Of a DNA stretch of 64,000 nucleotides, positions 1-10,700 are shown one piece after another; position 1 is the stretch's first letter; every line of letters begins with the position of its first letter. Below the pieces are notes generated by a model that was given only the letters and a program-made list of their open reading frames with translations, did not search any database and was not told the origin of the DNA. The stretch spans positions 1,488,001-1,552,000 of the forward strand of contig OZ254080.1 of assembly GCA_965267485.1 (NCBI GenBank). Direction: 5' to 3'. A program made the position numbers and the translations under genes. This DNA is from JANQJA01 sp965267485 (GTDB taxonomy: Bacteria > Pseudomonadota > Gammaproteobacteria > Pseudomonadales > Azotimanducaceae).

Positions 1-1
1 T

Positions 2-793
2 GAAATGCAGAACCTGGCGGCGGATGTTGGCGGGCTTAAGCGTGTACTGACAAACGTCAAGGCGCGAGGCGTCTACGGTGAAGTCCAGCTGGGCCAGCTG
101 ATCGAGCAGGTGATGACGCCCAGCCAGTACGGCACTAACGTAGCCGTCATCCCGGGGTCGCAATCGCGTGTCGAGTATGCGATCAAACTGCCAGGTAATT
201 CTCCCGAAGAGCCAGTGTGGCTGCCTGTCGATTCCAAGTTCCCAAGAGAGGATTACGAGCGGCTCGTTGAGGCCGCTGAAAACGCGGATGCGGCTGGGGT
301 CGAAGCGGCAAGTAGAGAGCTGGAAAAGCGTATCAAGCAGTCGGCCAAAGACATTCACGACAAGTATGTCGCTCCGCCGAACACCACTGACTTCGCGGTG
401 ATGTTTTTACCAACTGAGGGCCTGTATGCGGAGATAGCCAGGCGGCCAGGTCTGATCGAAGACCTGCATCGCCATTTCAAAGTCACGGTCGCCGGGCCGA
501 CCAATCTGCTGTCGATGCTGAACAGCCTGCAAATGGGATTCCGAACCCTCGCTGTGCAGGAACGAGGCAGTGAAGTGTGGAAAGTACTGGGCGAGGCGAA
601 ATCAGAGTTCAGCAAATTTGGCGCCGTTATTGAGAAGGTGCGTGCAAAAATCGATCAGGCTGGCAAAGGGCTTGATCAGGTAGGTACGCGTACCCGCGTT
701 CTGGAACGCAAGCTTCGGGACGTTGAAGAGGTCGAATATGAGGCTGCAAATTCAATCGAATATCTTGAAGAGGTAGGAGCAGACGATGAGTGA
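2..793 (+). CDS. rmuC: DNA recombination protein RmuC, C-terminal part (5' end outside window)
   Basis: The reading frame is open to the left edge, so the gene starts upstream and about 264 codons are visible. The RmuC core is recognisable by its conserved stretches: PVDSKFP near visible residue 75, FLPTEGLYAE near 135 and GPTNLLSMLNS near 165, followed by a coiled-coil-rich tail. RmuC proteins carry a nuclease-like fold and limit inversions and rearrangements; they often sit in or near restriction islands. The missing upstream part should hold the usual N-terminal membrane anchor and coiled coil. The stop overlaps the start of the next small gene by 8 bp, so the two are probably translated together. 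Family assignment is secure; the role in this island is inferred. Confidence 0.9.
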   Translation, partial: EMQNLAADVGGLKRVLTNVKARGVYGEVQLGQLIEQVMTPSQYGTNVAVIPGSQSRVEYAIKLPGNSPEEPVWLPVDSKFPREDYERLVEAAENADAAGVEAASRELEKRIKQSAKDIHDKYVAPPNTTDFAVMFLPTEGLYAEIARRPGLIEDLHRHFKVTVAGPTNLLSMLNSLQMGFRTLAVQERGSEVWKVLGEAKSEFSKFGAVIEKVRAKIDQAGKGLDQVGTRTRVLERKLRDVEEVEYEAANSIEYLEEVGADDE

Positions 794-1064
794 GAAGAAC
801 CGGGCAAAACTGATTTCTCAGGTGCGGGATCAGGTCAACAGGCTGTTGGAAGAGGGAGAGTCGCCTTGTGACGTGTCGTTTTCGCTGAGTTTTGTGGCGA
901 CGGATCTCGGGCTGCATGTCACCGAGAGTGATATCAGCGTAGTGCCAGTGCTGCTTGACGGGATCAACGCTGCGATTCGTTGTGCAAATGATGAGCAACC
1001 TGAAGAGGAGGACACAGCTGCATCAACGGAAATCGAGATTCCTGTTGATGCCAAAGTCCATTAG
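786..1064 (+). CDS. Small acidic protein of unknown function, coupled to rmuC
   Basis: This 92-residue protein begins inside the last codons of rmuC (ATGAGTGA overlap), which argues for a real, translationally coupled gene. I do not recognise a domain. The N-terminal half (about 1-35) looks amphipathic helical, the middle (about 45-75) hydrophobic and ordered, and the C-terminal 20 residues are strongly acidic (a run of E and D followed by A, S, T). There is no signal peptide and there are no cysteine pairs. It lies 69 bp before hsdR in the same direction. It could be a small regulator or a partner of RmuC; no function is claimed. Confidence 0.6.
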   Translation: MSEKNRAKLISQVRDQVNRLLEEGESPCDVSFSLSFVATDLGLHVTESDISVVPVLLDGINAAIRCANDEQPEEEDTAASTEIEIPVDAKVH

Positions 1065-1133
1065 ACGACGTGCTAAGCCGATTGAGTCCTGCTTTCACGT
1101 GCGTATAGTCTAAGGCTGCGCTGCGCTACCGAC

Positions 1134-4100
1134 ATGATACCCATGCAATCCACCAATTTTGGGTTCCTCGAAGATCATGAGCCGCTCTTCTATCAGCTTG
1201 CGAAAGCGGCTGAGCAGGCTTTTGTGCCAGACCCGAACACGACCTTGCTCAAGCTTCGTCAGCTCGGCGAAGCCATTGCGCAGGACGTGGCAACGCGCCT
1301 CGGTATTCATGTGGATGACCGGGCTAACCAGTTGGATTTGCTCAGGCTGATTCAGCACGAGGTTGAGCTCGGCCGAGAAGTTCTCGACACGTTCCATGCC
1401 ATCAGAAAGATCGGCAACTCTGCCAACCATGAATTTGTGTCCAATCATCGCGAAGCACTGGTGGTACTTCGACATGCCTGGCAGCTTGGTTGTTGGCACT
1501 ACCGGACCTTTGGTGATGCCGAGCCAGATTGGAAGTCAGGCGCGTTCAAGACTCCTCAGGACCCTTCGCAGGAAGTCCGCAAGCTCGAAGAACGAATCAA
1601 GCAACTGGAGAAGGCTGCCCAGGCGTCCCAACGTGAACTAAAAACCACGCAACAACTGGCCGACGCGGAACAGGCGCGAACAGAAGAGCTAGAGCGGTAC
1701 CTTCAGGCCACTGAAGAAGACAAGCAGGTCTGGCAATCACTGGCGGAAGAGAACGAAGCCAAACTCGTCGAGGCCAAGGAAAAGTTTGCGCTTGAGAAGG
1801 CAACGCGGCTGCAGCGGCTCGATGAATACCAGGGGCAACTGGCAGTCGCGGAAGCGCCTGCGATTGGCTACCAGACGACATCGAAACGTGAGAGCCCCGC
1901 GATTGAGGAAGCCAAGCAGGCGATTCGACAGTCTTATTGGTCTGAGTCAGAGGCAGAGACCCGGCTTCGAATCGATCAGCAGTTGCGCGACGCAGGCTGG
2001 GAGGCTGACACCGTCAATATGAGCTACGGCAATGGCATCCGTCCGGAACCTGGCCGGAACCTGGCAATTGCCGAGTGGCCCACTGACACAGGTCCCGCCG
2101 ACTACGTATTGTTCTGCGGTCTGGTGCCGATTGCCGCAGTTGAAGCCAAGAAAACGTCAACCAGCGTGGCGGCTGCCATCGATCAGGCGGAACGCTACAG
2201 CAAAGGCTTCAGTCTGGTGGACGATCAGGAGTCGCCCGGTGGGCCCTGGGCAATCGACGCGAACGATGCCTCGCTCGGCAGCTACAAGTTGCCATTCGTG
2301 TTCTCAACCAATGGGCGGCCGTTCCTTGATCAGCACAAGGAACTCTCCGGAATCTGGTTTCGGGATGTACGGCGTCCGCAAAACACGCGCAAGGCAAACG
2401 ACGGCTGGTATAGTCCTGAGGGCCTGCAGGAACTTCTCAAACAGGACCTGGATGCTGCAGAGGCGGCACTTGAATCACATACCTTCAATTTCGATTTACA
2501 GCTCCGCGAGTATCAGGTTAGGGCTATCAAGGCTGCTGAATCGGCCATTTCGAACGGCAGGCAAGAGATCCTCATTGCCATGGCGACGGGTACGGGCAAG
2601 ACGAAGTGCTCGATTGCATTGATCTATCGGCTTCTTCAGGCGCAACGCTTTCGGCGAATTCTGTTCCTGGTGGACCGCAGCGCGCTGGGGCAGCAAGCGG
2701 CCGACGCCTTTGAATCAACGCAGATGCTGAACCAGCAGACCTTTGCCGATACTTTCAACATCAAGGGGCTGAGCGACGTCTCCCCGGAAAGCGACACGCA
2801 GGTGCATGTGGCAACGGTGCAGGGCATGGTAAAACGCGTGTTGTTCAGCGATGAGCCGCCCACGGTGGATCAGTACGACTGCATCGTCGTTGACGAATGT
2901 CATCGCGGCTACCTGCTTGACCGCGAAATGGACGATACGGAGATTACCTTCCGTTCCGAGAAGGACTACATCTCGAAGTATCGCCGAGTCATTGAACACT
3001 TTGATGCCGTCAAGATCGGCCTGACGGCAACACCCGCGCTCCACACGACCGAGATCTTCGGCGACCCGACCTTTCTCTACAGCTACTCCGAAGCGGTCAT
3101 CGACGGCTTTCTTATTGATCACGACCCGCCGATCCATATCAAGACGGCACATAACCAGCAGGGCATTGACTACGAGGGTGGCGAGGAGATTGCGCAATAC
3201 AACGCCGAGAGCGGTCAGATTGACTACGTTCACCTGCCGGATGATGTGAACTTCGACATCAGCAAGATAAATCGCATTGTCGAGGACGAATCATTCAACC
3301 AGACAGTGTGTGAAGTGCTTGCCGATCAGATTGATCCGTTTTCCGAGGAAAAAACGCTGATCTTCTGCGTGACGGATCGCCATGCCGATATGGTGGTTAG
3401 GTTGATGAAGGATGCCATCGAAGCCGCTTATGGCAGTTGTGAAGACGGCCTCGTAAAGAAAATCACTGGCAATTCAGACAAGCCGTTGGAGCAGATTCGT
3501 CGCTACAAGAACGAGCGCCTGCCTGGAATCGCAGTCACCGTTGATCTACTGACGACGGGTATTGATGTGCCTGAGATCTGTAACCTCGTCTTCCTGCGAC
3601 CAGTGAAGTCCCGGATTCTGTACGAGCAGATGAAGGGCAGGGCAACCCGGCTATGCCCGGACATCAACAAAGAGGTCTTCCGCATCTTTGATGCGGTTAA
3701 CCTGTTCGACAACCTTGAGCCACTGACCAACATGAAGCCGGTTGTCGTCAACCCGAATATCACCTTTAAACAGCTCGAAGCGGAGGTGAAGGGAGAGACA
3801 ACCACTTCCGAAGATCAGCAGACGCATGCCCGCGATCAGTTTATCGGCAAGTTGCAGCGCAAGAAGCGACGGATGTCAGAGACCGATGCCGAAGCGTTCG
3901 AGACACATACCGGCATGTCGCCCGACGCCTTTATTGCAGAGATCAAGGTGCTGCCTATTCAGGAAGTGGCCGGCTGGTTTGTCGATCATCCCGGGCTCGG
4001 CGAGTTGCTCGACAGTCGATCGCTGGGTACGCCACCGCTTTTCTTCATCAGTGAGAAGGAGGACGAGCTGCAGGAGGTCGAGACGCTCTATGGCCGCTCG

Positions 4101-4616
4101 GTCAAACCCGACGACTATCTCGAAGAATTCGAGGCCTTCATCCGTGAGAACGAGAACAAGATCATTGCGCTGAAGACGCTCATCCATCAGCCGGGAAAGA
4201 TCACCCGTCAGCAAATCAAGGAGCTGCTGCTGGCCCTGTCGGCGGAGCAGTTTACCGAATCCAATTTGCGCAAAGCCTGGGCAATGAAGACGCACCAGGA
4301 TGTTGCAGCCCGCATCGTAGGCTATATCCGAAAAGCGGCCATGGGCGATGCCTTGGTGCCGTGGGAGCAGCGGGTCGATAACGCCGTGAACGTGATTCTG
4401 GCCCAGCAGGAATGGAAACCGGCGCAGCGCAACATCCTGTCGCAAATCGGTTCGCTGCTGAAAACCCGGCTCGCGCTGGACGAACAATCCATTAACGAAT
4501 CGGCGCTGAAACAGCGCTACGGTCCCTTTGACCGCATCAACAAGATTTTTGATGGCGAGCTGCCCAACATCCTGGAAAGCATCAACGACGCGGTCTGGCA
4601 GGCAAATGCCAGCTAG
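1134..4616 (+). CDS. hsdR: Type I restriction enzyme, R subunit (HsdR)
   Basis: HsdR is the motor and nuclease subunit of a type I restriction-modification complex: it translocates DNA using ATP and cuts unmodified invading DNA. The 1160-residue protein starts with a DUF4145-like helical domain (about 1-130), then a coiled coil rich in E, K and Q (about 145-240). A PD-(D/E)xK nuclease domain follows, with the EAKK motif near residue 337. The superfamily 2 motor has Walker A ATGTGKT near 484, DECH near 587, GLTATP near 630 and QMKGRATRL near 832. The C-terminal part is helical, as in EcoEI-type R subunits. An alternative ATG lies three codons downstream at 1143. hsdM follows after 35 bp. All key motifs are intact, so it should be active. 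Confidence 0.95.
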   Translation: MIPMQSTNFGFLEDHEPLFYQLAKAAEQAFVPDPNTTLLKLRQLGEAIAQDVATRLGIHVDDRANQLDLLRLIQHEVELGREVLDTFHAIRKIGNSANHEFVSNHREALVVLRHAWQLGCWHYRTFGDAEPDWKSGAFKTPQDPSQEVRKLEERIKQLEKAAQASQRELKTTQQLADAEQARTEELERYLQATEEDKQVWQSLAEENEAKLVEAKEKFALEKATRLQRLDEYQGQLAVAEAPAIGYQTTSKRESPAIEEAKQAIRQSYWSESEAETRLRIDQQLRDAGWEADTVNMSYGNGIRPEPGRNLAIAEWPTDTGPADYVLFCGLVPIAAVEAKKTSTSVAAAIDQAERYSKGFSLVDDQESPGGPWAIDANDASLGSYKLPFVFSTNGRPFLDQHKELSGIWFRDVRRPQNTRKANDGWYSPEGLQELLKQDLDAAEAALESHTFNFDLQLREYQVRAIKAAESAISNGRQEILIAMATGTGKTKCSIALIYRLLQAQRFRRILFLVDRSALGQQAADAFESTQMLNQQTFADTFNIKGLSDVSPESDTQVHVATVQGMVKRVLFSDEPPTVDQYDCIVVDECHRGYLLDREMDDTEITFRSEKDYISKYRRVIEHFDAVKIGLTATPALHTTEIFGDPTFLYSYSEAVIDGFLIDHDPPIHIKTAHNQQGIDYEGGEEIAQYNAESGQIDYVHLPDDVNFDISKINRIVEDESFNQTVCEVLADQIDPFSEEKTLIFCVTDRHADMVVRLMKDAIEAAYGSCEDGLVKKITGNSDKPLEQIRRYKNERLPGIAVTVDLLTTGIDVPEICNLVFLRPVKSRILYEQMKGRATRLCPDINKEVFRIFDAVNLFDNLEPLTNMKPVVVNPNITFKQLEAEVKGETTTSEDQQTHARDQFIGKLQRKKRRMSETDAEAFETHTGMSPDAFIAEIKVLPIQEVAGWFVDHPGLGELLDSRSLGTPPLFFISEKEDELQEVETLYGRSVKPDDYLEEFEAFIRENENKIIALKTLIHQPGKITRQQIKELLLALSAEQFTESNLRKAWAMKTHQDVAARIVGYIRKAAMGDALVPWEQRVDNAVNVILAQQEWKPAQRNILSQIGSLLKTRLALDEQSINESALKQRYGPFDRINKIFDGELPNILESINDAVWQANAS

Positions 4617-4651
4617 CGTCTCTCAACCTAAACGCATGAGAAGCAATCAAA

Positions 4652-6196
4652 ATGTCCACGACTGATATCGTCGCCAAGCTCTGGAACCTGTGTAACGTCT
4701 TGAAGGATGACGGTGTGACCTACACCGACTACGTCAAGGAGCTGACCTATTTGCTGTTCCTAAAGATGGCTGCCGAAACCGGGACGGAAGAGCGGATTCC
4801 CGCGGAGTACCACTGGCACAAGCTCGAGGGAAAGGCAGCGCAAGAGCGCCTGACCTTCTATCGCAAGCTGCTGCTCGATTTGGGCGACCCTGAGAAGACG
4901 GAATCTATTCTCGTTCGCGCAATCTTCGTCAATGCGAACACGATCATCAAAAAGCCGGCAACCCTCAGTACGCTAATTACGGAGATCGAGAAGCTGGACT
5001 GGTACACGGCCCGGCAGGAGGGGCTGGGTGATCTGTACGAAGGGCTGCTGGAGAAGAACGCGGGTGAGAAGAAATCCGGTGCCGGTCAGTATTTTACGCC
5101 TCGCGTGCTTATCGACGTCATTGTTGACCTCATGAAGCCGCAGCTCGGCGAAGTGATTCAGGACCCTGCGGCTGGTACCGGGGGGTTTCTGATTTCAGCG
5201 CGCCACTACATCGAGGATCATAACGACCTGGTGAGCCTGGACGAAAAGGCCTGGGAGCAGTTCCAGCACCGAACGTTCTACGGCATGGAGTTTGTGCAGG
5301 ACACACACAAGCTGGCGCTGATGAACCTCTATCTGCACGATATCGAGTCGGACGGCCACAGCTACGGCATGATCTATGGCGACACCATGTCGCCGGATGC
5401 CGAGAAGCTGCCCAGAGCCGATCTCATCCTGTCCAATCCACCATTCGGCACCAAAAAAGGCGGTGGCCTGCCCACGCGGGATGACTTCACCTTTCCCACC
5501 AGCAACAAACAGCTCGCCTTTTTGCAGCACATTTATCGAGGGTTGAAGCCAGGCGGCCGCGCCGCCGTGGTACTGCCCGACAACGTGCTTTTTGAGGCCA
5601 ATCAGGGTGCCGCTATTCGCCGAGACCTGATGGACAAGTGCAACCTGCATACGATTCTGCGTTTGCCAACAGGCATCTTTTACGCGCAGGGCGTGAAAAC
5701 AAACGTGCTGTTCTTCAGCAAGTCCAAAGATACGAAAAAAGACACCGGCAACACCAAAGGCGTTTGGGTTTATGACCTGCGGGCCAACATGCCGAGCTTC
5801 GGCAAGCGCACCGAGTTCAAGCGCAGCTATTTCGATGAGTTCATCAAGTGCTTTGGCAAGAAGAGTGATGGTACCTCCAAGCGAGCGGAACTCCCGCCAG
5901 AGACCAACGAAGACGGCAAGGAAACCGACAGTCGCTGGAAGTTTTTCCCGCGCGAGCAGCTGGCTGAGCGCAACGACAGCCTGGATATCTCTTGGATCAG
6001 GGACGAGGACGTCATTGATGCTGCTGATTTGCCAGAGCCCGACGAATTGGCAAGCGAGGCTATGACGGAGCTGAGCGAGGCTCTGCGTGAGCTCACGGAG
6101 CTCATGGAGGCGTTGGGTTGCCACGATGAGGCGGAAGCGCAAAAGCACCTTGTGGCTCAGGTAGTTGGATTGGGGGACGAAGCTGATGAAGTCTGA
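4652..6196 (+). CDS. hsdM: Type I restriction-modification methyltransferase (HsdM)
   Basis: HsdM is the N6-adenine methyltransferase of the type I complex (M2S for modification, R2M2S for restriction). The 514-residue protein has the N-terminal HsdM helical domain (about 1-125). The methyltransferase domain follows, with the SAM-binding loop PAAGTGGF near residue 174 and the catalytic NPPF near 262. The length is normal for the family. A helical C-terminal tail rich in E and L (about 450-514) probably docks to HsdS. It lies 35 bp after hsdR and overlaps hsdS by 11 bp, so M and S are translationally coupled, as their stoichiometry requires. Confidence 0.95.
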   Translation: MSTTDIVAKLWNLCNVLKDDGVTYTDYVKELTYLLFLKMAAETGTEERIPAEYHWHKLEGKAAQERLTFYRKLLLDLGDPEKTESILVRAIFVNANTIIKKPATLSTLITEIEKLDWYTARQEGLGDLYEGLLEKNAGEKKSGAGQYFTPRVLIDVIVDLMKPQLGEVIQDPAAGTGGFLISARHYIEDHNDLVSLDEKAWEQFQHRTFYGMEFVQDTHKLALMNLYLHDIESDGHSYGMIYGDTMSPDAEKLPRADLILSNPPFGTKKGGGLPTRDDFTFPTSNKQLAFLQHIYRGLKPGGRAAVVLPDNVLFEANQGAAIRRDLMDKCNLHTILRLPTGIFYAQGVKTNVLFFSKSKDTKKDTGNTKGVWVYDLRANMPSFGKRTEFKRSYFDEFIKCFGKKSDGTSKRAELPPETNEDGKETDSRWKFFPREQLAERNDSLDISWIRDEDVIDAADLPEPDELASEAMTELSEALRELTELMEALGCHDEAEAQKHLVAQVVGLGDEADEV

Positions 6197-7706
6197 CGGC
6201 TTCCCTGAGTCTTGGGCAGTCGCAACTTTGGAAGAGGTTGCTTATGTCAATATGGGGCAATCCCCAAAAGGCGTTTTCGTTAACGAAGATGGAGAGGGGA
6301 TACCGTTCTATCAGGGCAAGGCGGAGTTTGGAAAACTCTATCCAACACCGAAAAAGAGTTGCACTTCGCCCACGAAAATCGCGGAAACTGGTGACATACT
6401 GATTTCAGTACGAGCGCCCGTCGGACCGACAAACATCTGTCGAGAACGGAGTTGCATCGGCAGAGGGTTGGCCTCAATCCGTGCTTATGACTCCTACTCA
6501 CAAGACTTTCTCCATAACTTTCTCCGCAACCTCGAGCCGTGGCTAAGTACGCAGGGAACCGGGAGTACATTTAAGGCTATAAGTGGGAGCTTCCTTCGGG
6601 AGCAAACGATTCCGGTTCCTCCTTACAACGAACAAGTGCGTATCGCCAACAAGCTCGATGAGCTGCTGGCTCAGGTCGAGACCATCAAAGCCCGCGTTGA
6701 TGCCATCCCCGCCATCCTGAAACGCTTCCGCCAATCCGTCCTTGCCGCCGCCGTCAGCGGCAAGCTCACCGAAGACTGGCGAGCGAACAATCACATGACT
6801 ATTTGTGAAGAAGATGTCCTCGCGCACCATCGGGAGATGTGGATTTCTGCGAAGCTTCGTGAGTTTGAAGACAAGGGGAAAACTCCAAAGAATAGAAAAT
6901 GGCAAGAGAAGTACAAGACGCCAGAAACGGTCGAACTCGAAAAGACTTGGCCGATTCCTCCGAGTTGGTGTTGGACCACAATTGATGCGCTCACTGAGGT
7001 TACAAAACTAGCTGGGTTTGAATTCACCAAATATGTGAACTACGAAGTTGATGGCGATCTGCCCGTAGTAAAAGCGGAGAATGTCGGAAAACAGGGGTAT
7101 CGGCACAAAAAGTACTCATATGTGTGCAGTCGATCCGTAGAGCATCTGAAGCGATCAGAGCTTTCTGGTGGCGAGATTTTGATTGTATTTGTCGGCGCTG
7201 GTGTCGGCCAAGTCGGGCTATGTCCAACAGATAGGAAGTACTTCCTGGGCCCGAACGTGGCTGTGGTTAGGAATACCGCTAGGTTCCTTGAAGCAAAGTA
7301 TCTAGAGCACTACTTGAGAAGCGATGCGGGTAAAGGAATCCTTCTGAGTTTCTCAAAGGGCGCAGCACAACCGTCATTGTCAATGGGCCAGATAAGAAAG
7401 GCTTCTTTGCCTTTGCCATCCATTGAGGAACAAGTTGAAATTGTAAAACGTATCGATGGCCTCTTTCTTTTCGCTTCTCAAATCGAACAGCGTCTGGCCG
7501 ATGCCCAATGCGGCATCGACAAGTTGATGCAAGCGATTTTGACCAAAGCCTTTCGCGGAGAGCTGGTAGATCAGGATCCGAATGATGAACCCGCCTCTGA
7601 ACTCTTAACGCGAATACAGATAGAACGCGAGGCCGCGGTGAAACTTGCCAAAGCTGTGAAGAAGGCGACCTCAAAGTCACGAAAAAATCGTTCATCCAAG
7701 GCGTAG
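6186..7706 (+). CDS. hsdS: Type I restriction enzyme specificity subunit (HsdS)
   Basis: HsdS recognises the bipartite DNA target. I place the start at ATG 6186 (MKSDGFPESW), overlapping the hsdM stop by 11 bp; an ATG at 6165 in frame would overlap more and lacks a better ribosome site. The 506-residue protein has two target-recognition domains (about 1-155 and 250-415). Each is followed by a helical spacer starting near NEQVRIANKLDEL and EEQVEIVKRIDGL. The second spacer ends in the conserved MQAILTKAFRGEL. The TRDs, especially the second, have lower GC than the conserved helices, as expected for exchangeable recognition domains. The lysine-rich C-terminus is ordinary. Confidence 0.93.
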   Translation: MKSDGFPESWAVATLEEVAYVNMGQSPKGVFVNEDGEGIPFYQGKAEFGKLYPTPKKSCTSPTKIAETGDILISVRAPVGPTNICRERSCIGRGLASIRAYDSYSQDFLHNFLRNLEPWLSTQGTGSTFKAISGSFLREQTIPVPPYNEQVRIANKLDELLAQVETIKARVDAIPAILKRFRQSVLAAAVSGKLTEDWRANNHMTICEEDVLAHHREMWISAKLREFEDKGKTPKNRKWQEKYKTPETVELEKTWPIPPSWCWTTIDALTEVTKLAGFEFTKYVNYEVDGDLPVVKAENVGKQGYRHKKYSYVCSRSVEHLKRSELSGGEILIVFVGAGVGQVGLCPTDRKYFLGPNVAVVRNTARFLEAKYLEHYLRSDAGKGILLSFSKGAAQPSLSMGQIRKASLPLPSIEEQVEIVKRIDGLFLFASQIEQRLADAQCGIDKLMQAILTKAFRGELVDQDPNDEPASELLTRIQIEREAAVKLAKAVKKATSKSRKNRSSKA

Positions 7707-7718
7707 GCGGCTTATCTC

Positions 7719-10700
7719 GTGGCAACGGTCAATAATTGGCTTCAGGGATTTTTGTCAGCAGACCATCGTGGTTTAGCGAAGCCGGATGAGCGGCCGTTAT
7801 TCGCTTACCAGACGAGCAAGGAAGAATTCGACGAACTTGGTGAACTGCTCGGGCGATGCCTTGATACACGCTTTGGTAGTCCACGGTTCGTTACCAATAC
7901 GGGAAGGCTGTTCGTACTTTATGGTGCCGAATGGTGGCGTCGAAACTTCTCAGGTGGTTCCTGGAAATGGGAATTGATTACCGACAGCCTTGGCTGGCAA
8001 GACGTTGAGCAAAGGCACTTGGTCGGCCTTGTTGCCGAAGGCCTGGGCTACTGGAAACGGGATATCGTCCGCACTGCTGTTGGCAACGCCTATCTCACGA
8101 CCATCGTGCTGGAGGGTGGTATCCCACTGTTGCTCCTGCAGCATCAGGGAGCAAGTTTCACTCGCTACCTCAAGGCGGTCATTGGTGAGCATGCGAAATG
8201 GGTGGGCGCGGGAATGTCTGCTTACGCACATGCGGAAAGCTGTCAGCGAGTGCTGAATGCCAAGTCATTGCGAAAAGAGCAGGTCTTTCGGTTGGCAGCC
8301 ACTATCGTGGAGGTGATCTACGACCTCTCGACAGATTTGCAGTCCAAAACGGAGCCCTTCAAAGAACTCAGTCAGAAGGACCCTCATTGGTACCGGCGAC
8401 TGCCAATGGCGGTGGACGATGACGCCGCCAAAACGCTGGTCGACGCACTCCTGAAGGAAGCACAGCGAAAGCGGAGTTCCCGCTACGAGAAATTCGTCAT
8501 CAACCGCTTCCTCACGCTCGTTGACGGTATCTGGGTTCAGCGGGCAAAGCTCGAGGTGCCAGACACCATTCCTTCTCAAGTTATCTCGGAGCAGCTTGAG
8601 GTAAAGCACGACAGTTTGCCTTCACGGATGGAACTCGTGGCGCGAACGAGCCGATTCACGATGAAGGTTGCGTCCCTGATGCGCGTGCAACGTGAGCAGG
8701 ATGAGTTCGCTGTTTCGTTCTATCGCTCCAACAGCATGTCCTTTGATTTGCCTTTCGATGAAGAGATTACCTGCACGCTGCAGAGCGCTGGCCAGTCTCT
8801 GGGCGACTATCGTGCTGACGGTGCCGATCGCATCGACATTGATTTGCCGCTCTTGTTCGTACCGGACGATGCTCTGGATTGGCGCCTGATGGGGGCAGGC
8901 AGCTTAAGCACCCGCGTCGAGAACGGTCGCCTGCTGGCACCGGCTTCCAGTTCCGTTGAAGGCACCATTGAGCCCGTTGAAGATGATCATACGTTCAGAA
9001 GCGAAGTGCTTGGCGCGATGCAGGTGTTTGACGTCAGCGGCGAAGTGCTGGTGCGGCTGGATGACGGGTTCTTGTGTCGCCTCCGGCTTGGTGCCAGCCG
9101 TGACACGAATACGCAGTATTCGCTCCGTGGTCATCGCTTGTATGCGCTGGAGCAGCGCGGCGTACCGATCTTTGCCGGGCTGCCGACAATAGCTGCCCCT
9201 CAAGGGAGTCCGAAGCCTGAAGCGGTTTTGTGGCGGTCAGAACTGGCCGGGAGTTCGTGGATTGATAGCCGCGAAAAACCACCGCTTGGCCTCGTCAGAA
9301 TTCGAGCACTGATTGATGAGGAGTGTGTCTTTGCGGCCTCGCTGATCGTGCTGCCGCCTGACTTTCGTTTTCTGATGAACAACGAGGAGGGCTTCGGCGA
9401 GGGCAACATCCTGATGCGGGGCCTGGAGGGGGCGGTTGTCAACTGCGCCGACGCCAATGAGATTCAGACTGAGCTCGAGACGATCAATAACGTCACGGTG
9501 ATCTACTGCAGAAGTCAGGGTGCGGGAGGCGGCAGATTCCCCGTTGGTTTGCGCTGGGATGACGGGTTGCAGTGCACGATTGCGATGCCGTTCCCCGGGG
9601 AAGGGGCACGGTTTGTTAACGTGGAAACTGGTGAAATGTGCCACCGGCGGGTTTCGATCAATGAGCTGATCAACGTGTCGGCTCAGGTTGTGTCTTGGCA
9701 CCAGCAGCAGGGATTCCGGCTTTTCGCCCAGCTACGGGCTGCTGATGTGGATACCTCTATCAGCCGCAGCAGCATGTACTTCCAGCGCACGATTTCCCGT
9801 TTCTCCGATAACCTTGCTGAGGTTTCGTTGGTTGATCTGTATGGCCCTATCAAGGAGCTGTTCAGTTACAGCGCTGATCTGGACGCAACCGTTCGCGTGG
9901 AGATTTCCAGCGGTACGACCCAGGCGTTGCTTGATGTGGTTCAGTTTGACGGCGAGCTGAGGTTCAACCCGGCGGAGCGCACGGTGACCTATGAAGCCGA
10001 GCTTGAGCTGCCGGTTGAAAACCCCGTGCTGAAGTATTTGCCGTTCGACATTGAGCAGGATGCGGCTGAGCTGGAGATTGATGGCGACCTGGAATTTATG
10101 ACCTGGCGGCTTGATGCCAGTGATGACCTCGCCGGGATGGTCATCGTTGAGGGCCAGCTGGGTCGTCTGGTTCGGCCGTGTGTGGTGTATTCACTCGAGG
10201 AGACTGCACCGACTGACTATCATTCTTACGTTGAAGTCTCTGAAGAGGACAGTGAAGCCGAAGAAACGATTGCAGAGAAGCCGCTAGTGCCTCTCCCTGC
10301 TGTCTGGAAGCTGCCCTCTGCGAACGCTCGTCGGAGAGAATTTGAAGCGATCTTCGAGCGGCTGGCGGATGTGCCTGACAGCGAAGATTGGCAGCTGCTC
10401 GTGCAATACGTTCAGCGCTACCGCGACGCACATCCGGATTGCCTGGACATTCATGAGGCGCTCATCGACTCCCCGCGTGCCTTGGTTGGCCTCATCTGCA
10501 GGTCTCAGCCCGAGATAGCCGATCTACTGATTGAGTGGGGGGAATACCTGCCGGTTCGCTTCTGGATGGTGCCGGCCAATGTCTGGCGAGATGAGGTGAC
10601 CGCGTATCTAGGCTACCTCAGCCAGTTTGATGACACGGTCGTGGACCTCGAGAAGGCCAAACTGATCGGTATCTTCAAGAAAATCCGTGACCTTCAGCCC